A stretch of 64,000 bases of DNA. Source: Sarcocystis neurona (taxonomy: Eukaryota > Apicomplexa > Conoidasida > Eucoccidiorida > Sarcocystidae). Below are positions 11,701-23,437 of the stretch, one piece after another. The position numbers were made by a program, and so were the translations under genes. The number at the start of each line of letters is the position of its first letter. The first letter of the stretch is position 1. The stretch lies in NCBI GenBank assembly GCA_000727475.1, contig KL647318.1, positions 724,201 to 788,200 of the forward strand. The letters are read 5' to 3'. The notes beneath the pieces are model-generated. The model was not told the origin of the DNA. It was given only the letters and a program-made list of their open reading frames with translations, and did no database searches.

Positions 11701-14700
11701 TGGATTGCATATACAAATATACAGGGAGACTCACCAAACCATTGATGTCCATACCGATGTGGTATGCGTATATATGTCTCTCTATGCACGTACATACTAT
11801 GACGGCCAAATACATGCATATATATGTAGAGAGACAGAGAGAGACGTACGTACAGAGGTCTTCCATAGAAAACGGACCTACCAACATATGCATGTATATT
11901 GTATACAGATAAATGTATAGGAGTACAAACACATACGTCTACAGAAAGAGAGGAAGAGAGGCATATCATCAGCAGTCACGTATGTGTGTGCGTGTCTATT
12001 CGATGAGTGCGTGCGCATGTGTGGACGACTCCAGAGCGGGTCCAGCTGCGGGGGTTCTGCAGACATATATACGCATAGAAATGGACACACACGCGTGTAT
12101 ACATATACTTCCTATGGCATCTATACGTGTGATACGTATGTGTGGGGGGGGAGAGACACACAGACAGACAGACAGACAGTCGTATACATATGTGTGCATA
12201 TGTAGAGGAAGCACACTGTAGTCGGCAGTTACATGAAGTGCTTGTGTATTTGTGTGGACGACTTGACATTGTGCTGCAGGTTTCTCTGTTGCATGTTGAG
12301 GGATGGAGGTCGCTGTACCGGGGGTTGGCGCCTACGATGCTGGGGATCGTCCCGTACGCAGGGATCTCCTTCTGCACCTACGAAACTTTGAAGGAGCAGC
12401 TGCAGGTACACCCCCTCCACATATGTAGAGGTGGTCCATTTCCTTCGCAAACACACACACACATATACACTTGGAGACGTGGTCACGCACTTTTGAAGCC
12501 CTAGGAGATATATATATGCATGCATATACGTGTATACGAACGTAGGCGTATAATGCTGCCGTGTACCCCCCCCTGTATATGTATATATATGCCCCTAGGT
12601 ACGTACACCCATCGATGTACGTACATGTATGAATGTGTGCGGTCCAACATACTCGTATTCACGCGTGGATATATATGGTGGCAACACGTCCTTATACAGA
12701 TGCCCGCATCTGTCTCCATAGGTGGTAACTCATACACAGCTGCCTGAATGTGTATTCTATTTATATACGCGTCTACGTAGGAGGATACCTACACGCGCAT
12801 GCGTGTACGTATATATATATGTGTATATTGGCACCGAGGGACGAGACGGGGGAGACGATCGTACCTGCTGCCGCGGACGTGTTCCTCTCTCTTGCACATG
12901 ACGGAGGAGTTCCCCTGCTTCTTGCGCGTGCATGCGCGCGTATGTTAGACTTTCAAAAGGACGTATATGTGTGTCGAGGTTTGGGGGGGGGGAAATTGAG
13001 AGAATCGACAGCAACGACGCCGGAGAGATTTTGCTGCCGAAGAACAGATGGTCTCCTCGCCACTATCAACACAGGTGCATATCTGTGGACCTCTGTATCT
13101 GTATCTGCATGTGTATGTGTGCATGCACATGGGTGTATATAGGTGTGGATGTCCCCCCTATATACGTATAGGCGTGCATATATATACAACGCATGCGGCG
13201 CTCCTATACATTCACACACAGAGACAGAGACACAGAGACGCACCGCAAGCCTTCTTTTATATGTGGGTTTGTCTGCTCTACAGAGATATACATGTGCAAG
13301 TCTACGCGTACTTCCATACTTTCCCACACACAGAGATACGAAGAATACCTCTCTCTATACATATATATCTATGTATATCATATCCACATACAATGCGTCT
13401 GTACGTCCATATACATATATATATACTGCGTCTATACGTCCCTACATATGTATATGTATATATATATATGTATATACACTGCCGCTGTACGTCCATATAT
13501 ATATATATATATATACACTGCCTCTGTACGTCCATGTATATATATATATATATATGTGTATGCATATATACTACCTCTGTACGTCCATGTATGTATATAT
13601 ATGTGTATACACTGCCTCTGTACGTCCATGCACGTACATATATATATATTATATTCGCATACACTGCGTCTGTACGTCGATACATATATATGTATATGTA
13701 TGGACGTGGTGTCATATGTTGGGTCTCTACATTCGTATACATATATATGTCCTATATATATATACGTAGAGAGGTAGATGGATAGATGTAGGTACCTGGC
13801 CACATATATTGGGGCTGTACGTGTGTCTGTCTGTATATGTGCGTATCTGCATGCGGGTGTGTATTATTAGTATTGCGTCTGCACTGCACGTGGAGTTCTC
13901 TTCTGTGTGTACGTGAGTGAAATGGGTAGAAGCGAATATCCTCCTTCTGCCCCTGCCGCATGCATCGCAGGTGAACAGAGATGCGACTTTCCACCCGCTG
14001 TGGACCGCGTTGTGTGGAGGTGCTGCGGGGGTCACCGGGCAGACGGCGTCCTACCCCCTCGATACTCTGCGGAAGTACATGCAGGCGCAGACTTTCCTCT
14101 ACCGCTTTCAAGTTCGTCACTTCTTCCCGCTCTACCCTCCTCGACCGTCTCACACACGCATGCAGCACCCTACACATATATATGTATACGCTGCTGCAGT
14201 AGAGACGCAGCACACGGGGGTACCCACGTGCATGTATTCAGAGAGAAAGAGCGAGAAAGAGAAAAAGACGTGTATATGTATATGCGTATATGTGTCTATA
14301 TGAAGACATCTTCCAGGGGTACACGCGTACATACACACATACATATATGTATGTGTAGACAGAGAGAGGGAGAGATACACATACGTATATATGTGTATAT
14401 GTTTGTATACGTATGTGTATGTGTATGAAGATTTGAAGACTTCTCTGCGAAGGGGAAACGAAGAACACGTCGCGTGAAGTCTTGGCCTCATTGACGGACC
14501 GCCGACTTCGTCTTTATGAGGCCTCACGGGGGGAGAAGGGGAGAGGCGTGCAGCACGGGGGTGTGGACGCGCTATATATATGCGTCCGCACATGCATCTG
14601 CCTGCGCCTGCGTCTGCACCACGTACGTCCCGCATGACGTATTTGACGAGGTCTCCTTCTAACGGACTCTTCGTTGGTGAGGGCTGCGTTGTTGGTCGGT

Positions 14701-15189
14701 GCTGCTGCGGCTGCCCTCGGCTGCTGTCGAACCCTTCGCTGTTGGCGACTTTTGCTGCTCGTGCTGCTGCAGGAGCCGGGACACAGAGGGTCTGCGTCGC
14801 CGACTTCCATGTGGCGAGCGTTCCGCTTTCTGTGGAGTCGCCGCGGGCTGCGTGGCTTATACAACGGCGTCTCTCTCAACTGGGTCAAAGGATTCCTTGC
14901 AGCAGGTCTGGCTTTCTCGCTTAACGAGACGGGCAAGCTGCTGCTGCAGCCGTCGCCCGCGGCGTCTCTGTGCGTCTCGCGGTGGCTGTGGGGTGACGCA
15001 GCAGACAAAGTGGCCTCCCGCGCCGCGACCGCGGTCGACCTCGACGCTCCGCGCGCCACCGACACCCCCCCACACCCGCCGGGTGTCGCGCTGCTGCCGC
15101 CGAAGCATGCCGCTGACACGCCGTCCTCTCGCCTGCTGCTCCCCTGCCTCAGCGACTTCCCCACGAACAGCGGCAAACTCTCTCCTTGA
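2718..15189 (+). CDS. Mitochondrial carrier family protein (SLC25; CoA/adenine-nucleotide carrier-like)
   Basis: Seven exons: 2718-3218, 4498-4622, 5569-5690, 9162-9247, 12280-12405, 13971-14111, 14773-15189. All introns are GT-AG, the phases agree (0, 2, 1, 0, 0, 0), and the product is 505 residues. The family moves solutes across the mitochondrial inner membrane using three repeats of two helices. All three signature motifs are visible: PLDRLK at residue 158, PLDVLNTR at 259 and PLDTLRK at 349. Each is followed by a helix-linking segment (GLWKGN, LYRGL, GLYNG). [13 protein letters not shown] at 395-407 resembles the GLYKGLSMNWxKGP segment of SLC25A42/SLC25A16, so CoA or a related nucleotide is the best substrate guess. 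The first 120 residues or so are Ala/Ser-rich and absent from typical ~300-residue carriers; the true start may lie upstream. About 80 C-terminal residues are also extra. Family assignment is secure; substrate is inference. Confidence 0.92.
2911..3099 (+). repeat. 24-bp coding tandem repeat (GVPAAATA units) in carrier exon 1
   Basis: About seven to eight imperfect copies of a 24-base unit, some shortened to 15 or 21 bases, reading GVPAAATA in the carrier frame. Length changes are all multiples of three, so the frame survives. It lies just before the first transmembrane segment of the carrier. Confidence 0.8.
3745..3946. repeat. (GCTGCTGCTGCTGCC)n minisatellite in carrier intron 1
   Basis: Nearly perfect tandem copies of a 15-base unit with occasional 12-base variants. 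It reads as poly-Ala on the plus strand and as Gln/Arg or Ser/Gly on the minus strand. It lies between the donor at 3219 and the acceptor at 4497, so it is intronic. Confidence 0.85.
5800..6260. repeat. TA microsatellite with a ~92-bp higher-order period (carrier intron 3)
   Basis: Alternating TA/TG DNA in which the block cgtatatacgcagata recurs at about 5881, 5973 and 6064, each time flanked by pure (TA)n. The period is about 92 bases. The Tyr/Ile-rich ORFs it produces are artefacts of the repeat. Confidence 0.75.
7405..8120. repeat. GT/TA minisatellites with 18-, 54- and 50-bp periods (carrier intron 3)
   Basis: From about 7480 to 7650, an 18-base unit (gggtctatatatgtgtgt and variants) is organised into three copies of a 54-base block. 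From about 7771 to 7990, a different 50-base unit containing ggtctatata recurs at 7801, 7851, 7901 and 7951 with no visible change. Shorter GT/TA repeats flank both arrays. Confidence 0.85.
8725..9100. repeat. Pyrimidine-rich gtctcc/ctgtctcc repeat tract (carrier intron 3)
   Basis: About 375 bases of degenerate cytosine/thymine repeats (variants of cgtctccctgtctc) end shortly before the exon 4 acceptor at 9160-9161. The tract may serve as an extended polypyrimidine tract. It has no coding signature. Confidence 0.6.
10030..11583. repeat. (GAGACAGA)n-type minisatellite containing an assembly gap (carrier intron 4)
   Basis: Degenerate purine-rich repeats built from gagacaga, cagacaga and gagggaga run on both sides of a 397-base run of N at 10574-10970. 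The open frames across it on both strands (Arg/Thr/Asp-rich on plus, Ser/Leu/Cys-rich on minus) are repeat artefacts. The gap is probably a collapsed repeat, so its true length is unknown. Confidence 0.85.
13385..13780. repeat. Tandem array of ctgtacgtccat plus (TA)n units (carrier intron 5)
   Basis: At least seven units, each with a conserved core (tgcctctgtacgtccat or tgcgtctgtacgtccat) followed by a variable (TA)n or (TG)n stretch. The spacing is about 45-65 bases. The cores change little while the TA tails vary in length. Confidence 0.75.
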
Positions 15190-17780
15190 ACCGTCCGACG
15201 GGAAGAAGCAACACAGGCTGCCGCTGCTGCTCCTGCCGCTGCTGCTCCTGCCGCTGCTGCTCCTGCGGCTGCTGCTCCTGCCGCTGCCGCTCCTGCTGCT
15301 GCTGCTCCTGCCGCTGCTTCTGCTGTTACCGCTGCTGGTGGTGCTGCGGGACGCGTCCGCCTGCTGCTTGATTGCAGCAGGCGCTAGAAAGGGGCAGTGC
15401 CGCGTAAACGCGGTGCGGCTGCAGTTCCCCCCCTTCCCCTGCGGCGGCTGCTGGTGCCTCTGCGTTGATCCGCCTCCTGCCGCTGGCCCGCACGCATGCC
15501 GTCGTCACGGGCTGCTGCTGCTGCTTCTTCGCATGCGCCTCCCGCACCGGCTGCTCCGTGGAGTGCATGGGTGTTCTTACTGCTGCCCGGGGCAACTGCG
15601 CCGCTGCTGCTGCCGCTGGGACTACGCTGCTGCTGCTGCTCGGGCAAGTCCTGTAACTCCTACTCACTCCCCACATTTCTTGACGCCGGCGCTGCATGGC
15701 ACCCGGGCGGTGCGCCAGTTGCTGCTGGTGAAAACTTTGCTGCTGTTGCAGGCGGTTATGACGTCTCCGTCACCTGCCGCTGCTGCAGCTGCCACCTCTT
15801 GTCGCGACCAACTGCTGCTGCACCTGCTGTTGCTGGCGTGTGGTGCTGCTAACAATTATTTGCTCTGCTGTCGCGGCGTCAGTATGGTGTGGCGCACGCC
15901 TCTCTGCTGCTGTAGAGATAGATCTCAGACAGTCTGTTTTAGACCCCCAACGCTAAAGAGAGGGGGGCCCCTCAGCCGCCTCTCCCGTTTATCAAATTTT
16001 CAGCTACTTCTGCATGCAAATGCGCCGGTGCTGCCGAGGAGGAAGGCGGAGGCAGAAGACGCAGGCTGCACGACAGCAAAGATTCTGCGTTGCAACTGCA
16101 GGCAAAATGCGGTCTCCGTCTGCCTCGGGGTGCGTGCATGCGTTTACGCGGATACATGCAGCGCGTCGCCGTTCATGAACAAATGTGTGTAGTAGAGCTA
16201 AGACGCCTACACAAATGCATAGATGTGTATATATGCATCTACAGGCCTCCGTAACGTTTGTATACACATATATAGAGAGAGGTAGGAAACGCGTGCATGT
16301 TCCTATGTCTATCTGTGTGCTATATGTGTATGTGTGGTGGCTGCTGGACGCCCCAGGAACTCGTCCTGCTGCCAGCGTTAGTGGCTGCAAGGCGTGCTGC
16401 AGCTCTCCGTCCTGAGTTGCGGGCGTAGCTGCTGTGATAGCTGCTGTGATCGCTGCTGCTCACCCGTCTGTGGGGTAGCCGTGGCAGTGTTCGACCCCGT
16501 GATGCCGATCCACTTCTTGCTCTTCAAGCGGCGACGGCCTGTGTGGCTACACAAAGCAACGTACCCGCGTCTCTCTGTATATATATATATATATCTCTAT
16601 GCAGATATGTATATGTATGTATATGTATACATGTGTAGGTGTCCAACACTCTTTGTGTGATACGTAGTCATGGCCTGTGAGGGGCTCTACACTCGGACAA
16701 ATACTCTAAAAGTATATATATATATGTATGTATATATATACGTGCATATATATATATATGTATGTACACACATCGTGTGTAGGGTATGACGGTCTGGGGG
16801 CGTGTACGTACACCCGGACACTGTAAGAAGGGTGCACGCACGTCGTTTCTAGGTGTACGTATCTCTATATCTACATATATGTCTCTCTATATATATGTAT
16901 ATTCACGTAAATGTATATGTGTATATATATGCATTCAGAGTGGGTGGAAATCAGGGGCTGAGAAGCGTTTTATCTGTACGGGGACTTGGGAGATTGGTGG
17001 ATGTATGGGGAGCCGTGGCTTCAGGGTGAGGACCAGCGAGTTTTTTTGCATGCAGCAAGGGAGGGTCGACGCGCGTAAATTCCGCCGGGCAGGCTGGACA
17101 GGCTTGCCGCACGAGTTCCACCCCGAGAGCCGAGGGTGGCAACGCACTGCGAGTGCCCAATTTTGCTTCTTCTGTATTTGCATGCGTCTCCACACATGGA
17201 GACGTAATGGAGCTTGCGCTCCCATTTCTTCTCCCCCACCACACGAGTATATATATGTCTGTACACGCATTTCTGCGTTGATAGGTACACAGGGAGACTT
17301 ACGACCTCTATACATATGATACTACACATATGTATATATATATGTGTGAATATGGACAAAAAAGGTGTGGCTGTCCCTATGTGGACGCATATATGTGTGG
17401 AGAGGCGAACCCGAGTATGTAGCTGCAGGTGGCTACACACAAGCGCCAAGACATTCTGTATCAAAGAACCCACGCTGTCGTCGTACTCTTTCATGTATAC
17501 GCATTTTACAGATGGACTCGTACGGCTGTAAACAGGAGGAGCCCATTCATAGCTACGCACACACAGCTGCATGCGGCAGATTGTTACGTATGTGGCAGCT
17601 GCTGGCGACTGTACGTGAATAACGCGCAGTCTACCTACCTAGGGGCGCTTGTCGTGTGATATGTCTGTACTTGGGTATGGTGGTATCTCCGCCTTTCAAC
17701 GCACACGTATGTATGTATGTAATAAACATATGTATGCGTATGTAAATGACTTGCATCTTGTCACGCCTCTGTCCACATAT
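15190..17780. other. Carrier 3' flank: CTG-rich block then TA-rich intergenic DNA
   Basis: From 15215 to 15350 there is a CTG/CTC run, followed by CTG-rich degenerate sequence to about 15860. TA microsatellites follow at 16570-16640 and 16715-16765. Open frames in the CTG block are Cys/Leu-rich on plus and Gln/Ala-rich on minus, with no conserved motif. No polyadenylation signal can be assigned with confidence. Confidence 0.5.
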
Positions 17781-17784
17781 ACAT

Positions 17785-17860
17785 ATGTGCGAGCATATTG
17801 TTAGTCCAGGGACTGAGGTAGGATGTGCGAGCATATTGTTAGTCCAGGGACTGAGGTAGG
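17785..17860. repeat. Perfect 38-bp tandem duplication
   Basis: The block beginning atgtgcgagcatattgttag occurs at 17785 and again at 17823, giving two adjacent copies of 38 bases. The sequence is not low-complexity, so this is a discrete recent duplication. Confidence 0.85.
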
Positions 17861-19784
17861 ACGGGTCCTGCACATAGGCGAGAAGGTCCCTGGGCCGACT
17901 TGGTCATATGTTCATGATTCAAATAAAAGAGGCGTGAAGCGCTGGACGACGAGGAACTGCGTGAAGAACTCGACCAGCCCATGCAGATCCTCCGCACTAC
18001 ACGTGGAGCTGCATTTTGTAGCTCCCTCCTACGACCTCTACGTAGTCACCCACCCCGCGACATACACGGATACGCAAACACATATATACTTATAATTCTT
18101 AGAACGTGGATATGTATAGATCCCCAGTTACATACGTCTCCTTCCACAGGCGGGCGTATGCGGGTCGTATATATATTTCATACAGATGTCGACGCCCGCA
18201 TCTGTACGGACTGAGATGCTCCGCTTGCTTGTATACAAGCAGCCCTACATATGTGTAGGTAGAGATCTTATGCGCGCGCACTCACAATAAGCGAACACCC
18301 GTTCAGAAAGTTTGCTGACACACACACTTACACACTGGGAGATATTGTACAGAGACACACACGTATGCGTGTAGACGTGCACTTATTCATGCATACGAGG
18401 TTACATACAGGTTGCCTACATGTGTATGAGTGTAGAGACTCACGCAGGCTCACGTGCAGGTCTACGCACCGCTGGCTACACAAACGGACATGAACGTCCC
18501 TGCTGCAGGAGAATTCGCAAGAATGTAGCAGATAGTACTTTGTAGGCAAGAACACGTGTTCTTGCTACGGGTGATGGCACTCGTCTGTCACGCATTGCTT
18601 CTCCCTAATATCACGCAGCTGTCCTCCTCACAGCAGCTGATAGACATATATATATATATACATACATACAATTGTCAGCATATGTACACATATACAGACG
18701 TACCATAGTATGCGTCATATATATATATATAGATACACACGCTTGTGGACATATATGTACGTGTATGGTCTTTTTAAGATATACGTGGACGAATAAACCG
18801 ATTTCCAGCTTCGTGGTCATACAGAGAGAGTGAACGAAGTCTACGCCGTCGCAATGGAGGTATATGCAGCTCTTCTTTGATAACTCTTCTCACATACATA
18901 CGTAAGCAATTTGCCTAGCCGCAGGTGCTGCTAAGCGTGTCAAGCTGGAGAGATTATCAGTAATCAGTAGTAAGTGTGGTTCTGCAGTTATTTCTGTTCT
19001 CACAAAGCCTCGCCACTCTCTCTCCGGTCTGCCAGCGTGCTGCCCCTTTACACACATGCATAGACATATCTGTGCACACACATACAATACGACAGAAAGG
19101 TACACATTTATACACACGAAGGGGTAAAAAAAGGATTCTTTGCTAGTGGAAGCGCTGCCTGGAGCCCCGCCGCTGCAGCTGCTGCCGGAGCTGTTGGGTG
19201 TTGTTACGCTCCTGTAGACGCGTCTTTGTGTATCTGCGTAAATACAAGGAAACGGAGTGACGTAATTAGAACGTTTCCCTGCAACGTGACAGACATGTAG
19301 CATCATTTATTGCCACTACGTTCGTACGGGTGGTAGTGCCCGATACGATTTATTGAAGAGCTTCCGTAATGGACTTCTCCGATCTCTCGGAAGGGTGACG
19401 TACAGATCCGTTTATCTATCTGTATCTATATCCATCTATCTGTATCTACGATATATCTGTCTCTCTCTATATATATGTACGAACTACATACATATGCATA
19501 TGCGTGTGTGTATGTACGAACGCACGTTTCGGAGGGAGGCAACTGCGTGTAACTGCTTTTCCGCATTCCTTCTGTCTTTCCGGCTCGGCGTCTCACTTCC
19601 ATCCCTTCTCCATATTCATCCGACGACGAGTGCTTCGTCGATATTCTTTGTATCGGACCACAGGAAAGACCTTATATTGTGCGGCTGCTGTGACACCGTT
19701 CTAGCTGTCTCCTCCCTATAGACGTAGTACTACTCGCGCAAGGAAGCGAAGCGAACTAGTAAATATTCGTTTTTCCCTGCAGGT
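17861..19784. other. Intergenic stretch without a supported gene
   Basis: Mixed DNA with TA tracts at 18643-18665 and 18718-18732. Only short open frames are seen and none has a convincing splice partner or known motif. CAG density is very low compared with the flanking genes. Confidence 0.45.
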
Positions 19785-20383
19785 GTGAAAATGTTCGCTC
19801 TTGGTTGTATAAAGAAATTATTTTCTCGTTCGATTTCCTGGTGTTTCGTAGCTTCTCTGTTCGTAGGGTCTTCAAGCAAAATGTATACCCCCCAAGTCAA
19901 ACTGTGCTACAAAACTAGATTACTTGAGTATTTCAGGTGGAAGAATACACTAGCGGCAATGACTAAATGTATGTATATATAGAGATCGTAGTGTGCGGAT
20001 GTAGTGTGTCTGCAAGAATTAATCACATGGACAAAGAGGGCGACTCTATATTATTCGTGTATATTATGAACACCTTATATTTTCTAACGCACATATTTAC
20101 ACAAAGATATGACATGGGTATATATGTTCCACCGAGTTACACAATAAGAAGGCATACTGAATACAGAGATAGATCTTCCCCACTTGAGTGCGGGAAGGAC
20201 TATTATGTGAACGTGTCATATATGATGAAGAATAACCGAGCGTGGAGTACCCCAAAGAACGGCGTTGACTGTGTCTCACATGAAACATTCTGTAGAAACG
20301 CAAACTGTCAAAGTCGTCTTTCACACGAGAGAAAGGCGTACTGTCAAGCGATGAATTCTAAGCAAACACCAGAAACTTCATGA
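19785..20383 (+). other. Two short adjacent ORFs in non-repetitive DNA; possible small gene, unrecognised
   Basis: ORF 19785-19982 (65 residues) begins with an ATG and carries a hydrophobic stretch at about residues 15-30 that could be a signal peptide. An overlapping ORF in another frame continues to 20383. It contains six cysteines in its last 70 residues and several Tyr/Asn-rich segments. Both lie in DNA free of CAG or TA repeats. A short intron near 19970-20000 could join them, but I see no good splice pair. No family recognised; it may be chance. Confidence 0.2.
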
Positions 20384-20518
20384 ATAAGAAGTCGTCAAGA
20401 ATAGTGCTTCAGGAGACGTACCGTGTAGGGACACACCTGAAGGATGATAACCTTCGTTTTTGATAGAACTCGAATGAAGGCACATACATGGGCGTAGGCT
20501 GTGGAGGTGCCAGCGTAC

Positions 20519-20811
20519 GTGCAGAGAGCAATTCAGAAATACTACAAGCACAATCATTCCCATCTGTGTTGAACTCTTTCTTTGAAAGAAGCACCTGTGC
20601 AAGTACACACGCACACCCGTATCTATACATCAATACATGTATACTGATGTATGTTCGTAAGTATGTGCAGACGGCAGTTCAGAACATAGTACACGCACAA
20701 CCATTACCACCTCTGATAAACTCTTCTTCTGAAAAAAGGCCTGTCCACGTCCATACACACATTTGTATACATACACATGTGTGTAAATATTAATGTATGT
20801 CCGTACGTGTG
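20519..20811. repeat. Diverged tandem duplication of a ~149-bp unit
   Basis: Two adjacent copies start at about 20519 and 20667. Both open with gcaga followed by a ttcagaa block, then share a cacaa-cattaccac/cattcccatc segment, an aactctt-tctttgaaa-like segment and a closing atgtatgt-cgtaagtatgt-like segment. Identity by eye is roughly 70-75 percent, so the duplication is old. Confidence 0.65.
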
Positions 20812-22083
20812 TATACTATCTGAAAGTTTGTATTTAACCATGACGCGACGTGAACTGTGTGGAGAAAAGGATGAAGATACGCTGCGTACGCCAGGTTGTG
20901 CTTTCTTCTAGAATGCTGCGGTGCAGAACGACCGTGAAAGCTCTGAGGACAAACGTGTGTATGCGCACATGTGGCCGCCGCAGGGGAACTGCATCAGAAG
21001 GAAGAACCCTTTGTTTCTGAAAGAGTATCTGTCCTCCGTATCTCTTTGTCAGCCAAAAAGAGGAAGGATAAAAGAGTGGTTTGCAATGTGTCTTGCTGTA
21101 CAGGGTGTGCTGGCCAGTTCCGTTTAGTCAACGTGACTGGCAAAGAGGCAAAGAAGGGTAATGGTGGACTTCTCCTCGAAACGTCGCGTGTCGCGTGGCC
21201 ACACGTCCTCCGGATAAAGTGCCGTAATAGTAATAAGTCGACCTTTTAAAAGCTGAAAGACATATCGAAGAAGTGAGTACTGACAAACCTGAAGAAGCTG
21301 TGTGACAGTGTTCCCTAACACATGATAAAGGCCGACTGTATGTGGCTACCCGTGTGTGCTGCAAGTAGCATCACGGACGGAGCAACCTGTCGAACTGTGT
21401 TACATACAAATCCATCTATGGAAGGTCCTCTACGGTAGCAAAACATAGAACGCAGAGATAATTTACAGGTCCTGCTAGAAATGCACGTGCGGCCTTCTTT
21501 CTGGTGGACGCGTCCCATTTCCAAGCTCTCGCAAAACTAGTGAGTTCGCTTCCTTGACGGCAAGTGGTTCTCGCATGGAGAAGCGTTTCCTGCGACCCTT
21601 TTTATATTGACGTCTTCACAGAAAGCGGAAAAAGCACCAGGAGTATCTTCTGCTCGAGCACATCGTCGTTTTTGAGAGAGAAGCTGTCCTCGCTTCAGTC
21701 TGAAAGAGAGTCCTCCTTTCAGAGGACGGCTATGACTTTCCCTCTGCCTCGAATCTGCAGATTTGCATCTCCTTCCACACCTGAAGACTTACGGAAGAAA
21801 TTCTTCTCGCTTCACAGCGGAGAGTGTACACACATATAAAACGGCGTTAAGAGAGTGGAATTCACCTGCGTATCTGTGGCAAGCGGAGTACGGCGCCCAA
21901 CCGTGCAGACGTTCCGCCCTCCGGCAAATCTATGAATTTTCACTTCCTTCGACTAAAAGGGAGATCTCCCTTCCCCTTTAAAATCCAACAGACTCAATTT
22001 TTAAGCTTTCGCCGTGCAACCGGACAGGCATCTGCTCCCGGTGCACTTCTCGTGCATGCGCGCGGGCGCGCGCGCGCCTTCTC
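20812..22083. other. Intergenic stretch, no supported gene
   Basis: Non-repetitive DNA with short ORFs on both strands (for example 20921-21127 and 21564-21839 on plus). None shows a known motif. The CAG-poor composition continues until about 22000. Confidence 0.4.
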
Positions 22084-22602
22084 GTGGAAGTTGCACCAGC
22101 TTCTTCAACGGCGCCGCCGAAATTTTCTCGTTCTTCGGCCGTGTCTCACACCGTACGGGGTCGTCCTCCTCGTCAGCGGAAGAGAGGTGCTGCCGACTGC
22201 ATTGCTCCCCCCCTGCCTCCGGCAGCGGACCCTACCAACGCGAGGAGCGGGAAGAACCGCATCTCCACTATATGCGCTAGCTGCACTGCACCAGCTGAAG
22301 CAGCCAGCGGCTATTCTTTTCTCACGCCATCGCTGCTGTGCTGTTGCTGCTGCTGCCTCCCTGCTGGTGCTGCTGCCCCTCCTGCTGCTGCTGCCCCTCC
22401 TGCTGGTGCTGCTGTCCGTCCTGCTGCTGCAGCTGTTGCTGCTGCTGTCGATGCTGGGCGGCAGTTGCCGCGGTGCCGCATACGAGGACGGCTGCACCTG
22501 TTGTTTCTTCCTGCTGGGGATTTCCTGCTTTCACTGACACCAAGTGCGCATGCTTCATCAAGGGCGTGTGTGTCTGTGTCTGTATGTGCCGCAAGAAAAT
22601 GA
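22084..22602 (+). other. Ala/Pro-rich ORF, hypothetical
   Basis: A 172-residue plus-strand ORF beginning with an ATG. A mixed, basic first half is followed by a Cys/Ala/Pro-rich stretch from the CTG repeat at about 22330-22450. The minus strand across 22105-22497 is also open and Ser/Arg-rich. It could be an upstream exon of the saposin-like gene or a separate short gene, but no splice evidence supports either. Confidence 0.2.
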
Positions 22603-23437
22603 TATATTGCTGCTGAGTGTGGAGGACGGAGAAATTCTCTCCCTTCCTCACCGTGAACTCCGCGTAAGAGCCTTACACTTTTTCTCCTAACTTCCCCGAC
22701 ACAGGAGTGTGCACATATGATATATTCTCCTCTGTTTATGAATATGTAGGAGTACGTGTATGTCTGTCAGATGCAAAAGGCTTTCCACCCATCTATATCG
22801 ATCCATTATATATAAATGTGGTGTGCATGCAGACGGGTATAGATCTTTGACGTAGAGAAACAGAATCACATTGCTTTTCATGGCTTTGGTGCATTCTCTG
22901 CCCCTACAGCAATACGTAGATGTCCATGCTTAGGCGGTATGCATGCGCGACGGTATGCCAGTAATACATATATACGTGTGTGTGCGTGTTCAGCTAAAGG
23001 GACAAAGGTGGAGTCCGGAAGGCTGAAATGTCTCCACCCGCTGCAGAAGAACTTCCGTGGGGAGGGCGCTTCTCCTTCACGAAACCCCTGCAGGACAGTC
23101 TGCTGCTTCTGCTGTATCTCTTCTCATATATACATACACGTACGTATACATGTGGATGTGTACGGATCATCACCTAGAGCAGCCGAGGCACCCCGGCAGC
23201 GCCACCAGCGCACTCGTTCTTTTCTAAGTAGCAGCAACGCGACAGCAGGAGGAAGCAGCAGCAACGGGACAGCAGCCCCGCCTGCAGCACGCCCCGGCTC
23301 TCTGTCTGTCTCTGTCTGCATCAGGAAAACGAGCTGCAGCACAGGAGGCAAGAGCGCAGCAGCAGCAGCAGACAGAGCCTCTCCACTGCTGCTGTTGCCA
23401 CACACAGCACGCCTCCTCCTCCTCGTGCAGCAGCAGA

